Made by a program: the position numbers and the translations under genes. Source: Tabrizicola thermarum (GTDB taxonomy: Bacteria; Pseudomonadota; Alphaproteobacteria; Rhodobacterales; Rhodobacteraceae). From it: a stretch of 64,000 nt of DNA. The stretch is from the NCBI RefSeq assembly GCF_003574395.1, contig NZ_QMJY01000079.1:78358-142357 (forward strand). Direction: 5' to 3'. The notes beneath the pieces were generated by a model. It was not told the origin of the DNA. It did not search any database and saw nothing but the letters and a program-made list of their open reading frames with translations. This document shows, piece after piece, positions 61,426-64,000 of the stretch; position 1 is the first letter of the stretch; the number at the start of each line of letters is the position of its first letter.

Positions 61426-62448
61426 ATGACCCAAGACCCCGCCGGCAGCCTCCTCTCGCTCCCCCCGCCCTGCCTCCCGGTCCAGGCGCTTGCCGGACTG
61501 GCAAGGTCGCATTGGCAGCTCGCCGGCACGCTGCACCCCCTCACCTCGGAGCGCGACCAGAACCACCGCCTCGACACGGCCCGGGGCAGCTTCACCCTGA
61601 AACTCGCAAACCCCGCCGAACCCGCAGCGCTGACCGAATTCCAGACCCTGGCGCTCCTGCACACCGACCACCAGGCGCCCGACCTGCCCACCCCGCGCGT
61701 CGTCCCGGCCCAGGACGGCCGCGCCATCGTCCCCACGCCAGAGGGCGCCCTTCGCCTCCTCACCTGGCTCCCCGGCATGCCGCTTGCGCATCTGCCCCGC
61801 AGCCCGGCCCTTGCCGCCGCGATCGGCAGCGCGCTCGGCCGCCTCGACGCCACGCTGGCGACCTTCCACCACCCGGCGGCGGACCATCACCTCCTCTGGG
61901 ACATCCGCAACGCCGCCGACCTCGCCCCCCTGACCGACGCCCTGCCGGACGACCTGCGGCCGGGGATCGCCGCCGTCCTCGCGCGCTTCTCCACCCATAT
62001 CGCCCCGGCCCTCGCCCGCCTCCCGCGCCAGGTGATCCACGGCGATTTCAACCCCCACAACCTCCTCGCCGATCCCGCCGATCCGACCAGCCTCACCGGC
62101 ATCCTCGACTTCGGCGACATGACCCTGTCGCACCGCATCTGCGACCTCGCCGTTGCCGCCTCCTACCTGATCGACCCCAGCGATCCGCCCGCGCTCCTGA
62201 TCCCCTTGACGCAGGCCTACCACCGCGCCAACCCCCTCAGCGCAAACGAGATCCGGCTCCTCCCCGACCTCATCACCGCCCGCCTGGTGACGACCCTCAC
62301 CATCTCCGCCTGGCGCGCGGCCCGCTATCCCGAGAACGCTGCCTATATCCTGCGCAACGCCCCGACCTCCCGCGCGGGCCTCGACGCCCTGACCGATCCC
62401 GCCGCCCTCGCCACCCACCTCCTCACCGCCTGCGGAAGCCCGTCATGA
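61426..62448 (+). CDS. APH-family kinase, hydroxylysine kinase-like
   Basis: 340-residue aminoglycoside-phosphotransferase-fold kinase. N-terminal lobe RDQNHRLDTARGSFTLKLAN (ATP Lys), hinge LRLLTWLPGMPL, catalytic loop QVIHGDFNPHNLL (Asp about 206), metal motif GILDFGDM (about 226). Small-molecule kinases of this fold include hydroxylysine, homoserine and choline kinases. The next gene, a phospholyase-type class III PLP protein, makes hydroxylysine or a similar amino alcohol the best guess. Start: an ATG at 61360 is also possible, but overlaps the divergent promoter; neither has a good ribosome-binding site. Confidence 0.75.
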   Translation: MTQDPAGSLLSLPPPCLPVQALAGLARSHWQLAGTLHPLTSERDQNHRLDTARGSFTLKLANPAEPAALTEFQTLALLHTDHQAPDLPTPRVVPAQDGRAIVPTPEGALRLLTWLPGMPLAHLPRSPALAAAIGSALGRLDATLATFHHPAADHHLLWDIRNAADLAPLTDALPDDLRPGIAAVLARFSTHIAPALARLPRQVIHGDFNPHNLLADPADPTSLTGILDFGDMTLSHRICDLAVAASYLIDPSDPPALLIPLTQAYHRANPLSANEIRLLPDLITARLVTTLTISAWRAARYPENAAYILRNAPTSRAGLDALTDPAALATHLLTACGSPS

Positions 62449-63758
62449 CCCGCCAGACCACCATGCTGAACGCCTACACCCCCGGCGCCGGGCACCTCTC
62501 GCCCGCCGACGAGGCGCTCGCCCGACGCCGCGCCAAGGCCCTCGGCCCCGCCTACCGCCTCTTCTACGAAACCCCCGTCCACCTCGTGCGCGGCGCAGGC
62601 GTGCATCTCTACGCCCCCGACGGCACCGCCTATCTCGACTGCTACAACAACGTCGCTTCCGTCGGCCATTGCCACCCCCGCGTGGTCGAGGCCCTCAGCC
62701 GACAGGCCGCAACCCTCGCCACCCACACCCGCTACCTGCACGACGGCATCCTCGACTATGCAGAGCGCCTTCTCGCCCTGTTCCCCCCCGAAATCTCCCA
62801 CGTCATGTTCACCTGCACGGGGTCCGAGGCGAACGACCTCGCCCTGCGCATCGCCCGCGCGGCGACCGGCGGGACCGGAGTCATCGTCACCGACAACGCC
62901 TACCACGGCGTCACGCTGGCCACCGCCGAGATGTCGATGTCGATCGGCCCCGCCGTCGCCCCCGGCCCGACGGTGTTCCCGATCCCCGCGCCGTCAGCCG
63001 AAAACTACCCGAAGGGCATCGCCGCAGGTTTCGCGCAAGCCGTCACCGAAGCCTGCGACCGCATGGCCGCGCAGGGCCTCAGACCCGCGCTCCTGATCGT
63101 CGACACGATCTTCTCCTCGGACGGGGTCTACCCCGACCCCGCCGGCTTCCTCGCCCCCGCCGCCGCCGCGATCCGGGCGCGCGGAGGCCTCTTCCTCGCC
63201 GACGAAGTCCAGCCCGGCTTCGGCCGCACCGGCAGCCGGTTCTGGGGCTTCCAGCGCCACGGGCTGATCCCCGACATGGTGAGTATGGGCAAGCCGATGG
63301 GCAACGGCTACCCGCTCGCAGGCCTTGCGCTGAAACCCGAAACCATCGCCGAATTCGGCCAGAAGGCGCGCTATTTCAACACCTTCGGAGGAAATGCCGT
63401 TGCCGCCGCCGTGGGCCTTGCCGTCCTTGAGGTGATCCGCGACGAAGCCCTGCAAGACAACGCCGCCACCGTCGGCGCCGCCTTCATGCAGGGCCTGAAG
63501 TCCCTCGCGCAACGCCATGAGTCCCTGGGCGAAACCCGCGGCGCCGGTCTCTTCATCGGCCAGACCATCCTGACCGATGGCCAGCCCGACCCCGCCCGCA
63601 CCGCGCGCCTCGTCAACGCGCTGCGCGAAAACCGCATCCTCATCAGCTCGACCGGCCCGAAAGGCGACAGCCTCAAGATCCGCCCGCCGCTGCCGTTCAA
63701 CCTCACCCATGTCGATCAGGTTCTCACGACCCTGGACAGGATCCTGAAAACCCTCTGA
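62445..63758 (+). CDS. Class III PLP enzyme, phospholyase-like (AGXT2L family)
   Basis: 437-residue class III aminotransferase fold. N-terminal YDGTAYLDCYNNVASVGHCHP-type segment, CTGSEANDLALRIARAATGG (phosphate site), YHGVTLATAEMS, LFLADEVQPGFGRTGSRFW (cofactor Asp) and VSMGKPMGNGYPLAG with the Schiff-base Lys at about 283. MGKPxGNG is typical of the group containing ethanolamine-phosphate and phosphohydroxylysine phospholyases. Its ATG overlaps the kinase stop. Together they would phosphorylate a hydroxylated amine and then eliminate phosphate and ammonia. A plain aminotransferase role is possible. Confidence 0.82.
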   Translation: MTRQTTMLNAYTPGAGHLSPADEALARRRAKALGPAYRLFYETPVHLVRGAGVHLYAPDGTAYLDCYNNVASVGHCHPRVVEALSRQAATLATHTRYLHDGILDYAERLLALFPPEISHVMFTCTGSEANDLALRIARAATGGTGVIVTDNAYHGVTLATAEMSMSIGPAVAPGPTVFPIPAPSAENYPKGIAAGFAQAVTEACDRMAAQGLRPALLIVDTIFSSDGVYPDPAGFLAPAAAAIRARGGLFLADEVQPGFGRTGSRFWGFQRHGLIPDMVSMGKPMGNGYPLAGLALKPETIAEFGQKARYFNTFGGNAVAAAVGLAVLEVIRDEALQDNAATVGAAFMQGLKSLAQRHESLGETRGAGLFIGQTILTDGQPDPARTARLVNALRENRILISSTGPKGDSLKIRPPLPFNLTHVDQVLTTLDRILKTL

Positions 63759-63759
63759 T

Positions 63760-63873
63760 CTTGCCCTTCCTGCAAATACTCTCGGGGGGCCTGGGGGGCG
63801 AAGCGCCCCCAACGACCGAGGAGGAGGCGAAGCCCGACGACGAGACAAAAGGCTTGCGCCGCAAGGCGCTCAA
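63760..63873 (+). repeat. Intergenic mosaic repeat, copy 8
   Basis: CTTGCCCTTCCTGCAAATA then CTCTCGGGGGGCC, hairpin GGGGGGCGAAGCGCCCCC, GAGGAGGAGGCGAAGCCCGA, CGACGAGACAAAAGGCTTGC and GCAAGGCGCTCAAT. It starts directly after the PLP-enzyme stop. Confidence 0.85.
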
Positions 63874-64000
63874 TGCAGCCGCCGCCCCGACCCGCGCCGC
63901 GGTGAACAGGTTGAGAACGCTTCACCTCTAGAATGGAGCGCAACAGTTGAGGTTGGGATGGGGTTTGGGATGGATCGGCGGGGGTTGCATCTGGATGGTG
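63874..64000. other. End of window, no gene confirmed
   Basis: After repeat copy 8 the last 127 bases hold no complete gene. An ATG at 63970 opens a plus-strand frame (MDRRGLHLDG) that runs off the window and might be the start of the next gene; TTGAGA at 63911-63916 and TAGAAT at 63929-63934 are too close to be a normal promoter. Nothing firmer can be said. Confidence 0.25.

Noticed and set aside
63970..64000. Start of a new gene (MDRRGLHLDG)
   Set aside because: Only ten codons are visible and there is no clear ribosome-binding site; noted with the end-of-window entry but not called as a gene.

Overview
The window reads as the chromosome of an alphaproteobacterium of the Rhodobacteraceae (Rhodobacter/Paracoccus-like). 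Three things suggest this: high-GC coding throughout, a complex I (nuo) operon with many small non-nuo genes lodged between the subunits, and protein families typical of that group (DUF5333, DUF5337, a NuoE with a C-terminal helix-hairpin-helix tail). No rRNA, tRNA, insertion sequence, prophage gene or CRISPR array was seen. The placement is inference; no database was searched.

Layout. 1-6.6 kb: the 3' end of an NlpD-like LytM protein, a CNNM/CorC-type membrane protein, tatABC with a DUF815 ATPase, a short HTH regulator behind a tandem palindromic region, an orphan FbpC-type ABC ATPase and a small membrane protein. 6.6-13.7 kb: an SDR protein with a non-canonical active site, a remnant of an NTF2-like gene, an ATP-grasp protein, prfC, two unknown genes and a DEAD-box helicase whose Shine-Dalgarno lies in a predicted hairpin. 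13.7-35.9 kb, all on the minus strand: nuoABCDEFGHIJKLMN with nine accessory genes, followed by birA, coaX and rnj. 36-40.2 kb: a secreted protein, a TetA-like MFS pump coupled to a DegT-family aminotransferase and a 24-codon CxxC mini-gene, then gph. 40.2-45.2 kb: glmU-glmS, a DUF3833 lipoprotein, an AlkD-like protein and a small secreted protein. 45.3-59.2 kb: an amino-sugar regulon, with gntR and a GH20 hexosaminidase divergent from an ABC importer, Gfo/Idh/MocA protein, two SIS isomerases, ROK kinase, GatZ/KbaZ-like protein and NagA. 59.3-64 kb: a lipoprotein, moaA, a two-gene iron-uptake unit (40-aa protein plus HemP), and a kinase/class III PLP enzyme pair resembling hydroxylysine kinase plus phospholyase.

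How the genes work together. The amino-sugar cluster forms a plausible whole route: hexosaminidase frees N-acetylhexosamines, the ABC system imports them, the ROK kinase phosphorylates, NagA deacetylates, and the SIS enzymes deaminate or isomerise to hexose phosphates. A GatZ-like subunit points to a tagatose branch (GalNAc), but its catalytic partner is not in the window. glmU-glmS supply the opposite, biosynthetic direction.

Between genes, several repeat families recur: an eight-copy mosaic repeat that usually begins just after a stop codon (TTGCTCTTTTC...AAATACTCC plus GC hairpin), paired TTCGAA-centred palindromes, a GTAGGGTGGG palindrome and a long REP-like hairpin inside nuo. Three genes (prfC, the MFS gene, moaA) have a sigma70-like promoter placed so that transcription would start at or next to the ATG, suggesting leaderless mRNAs.
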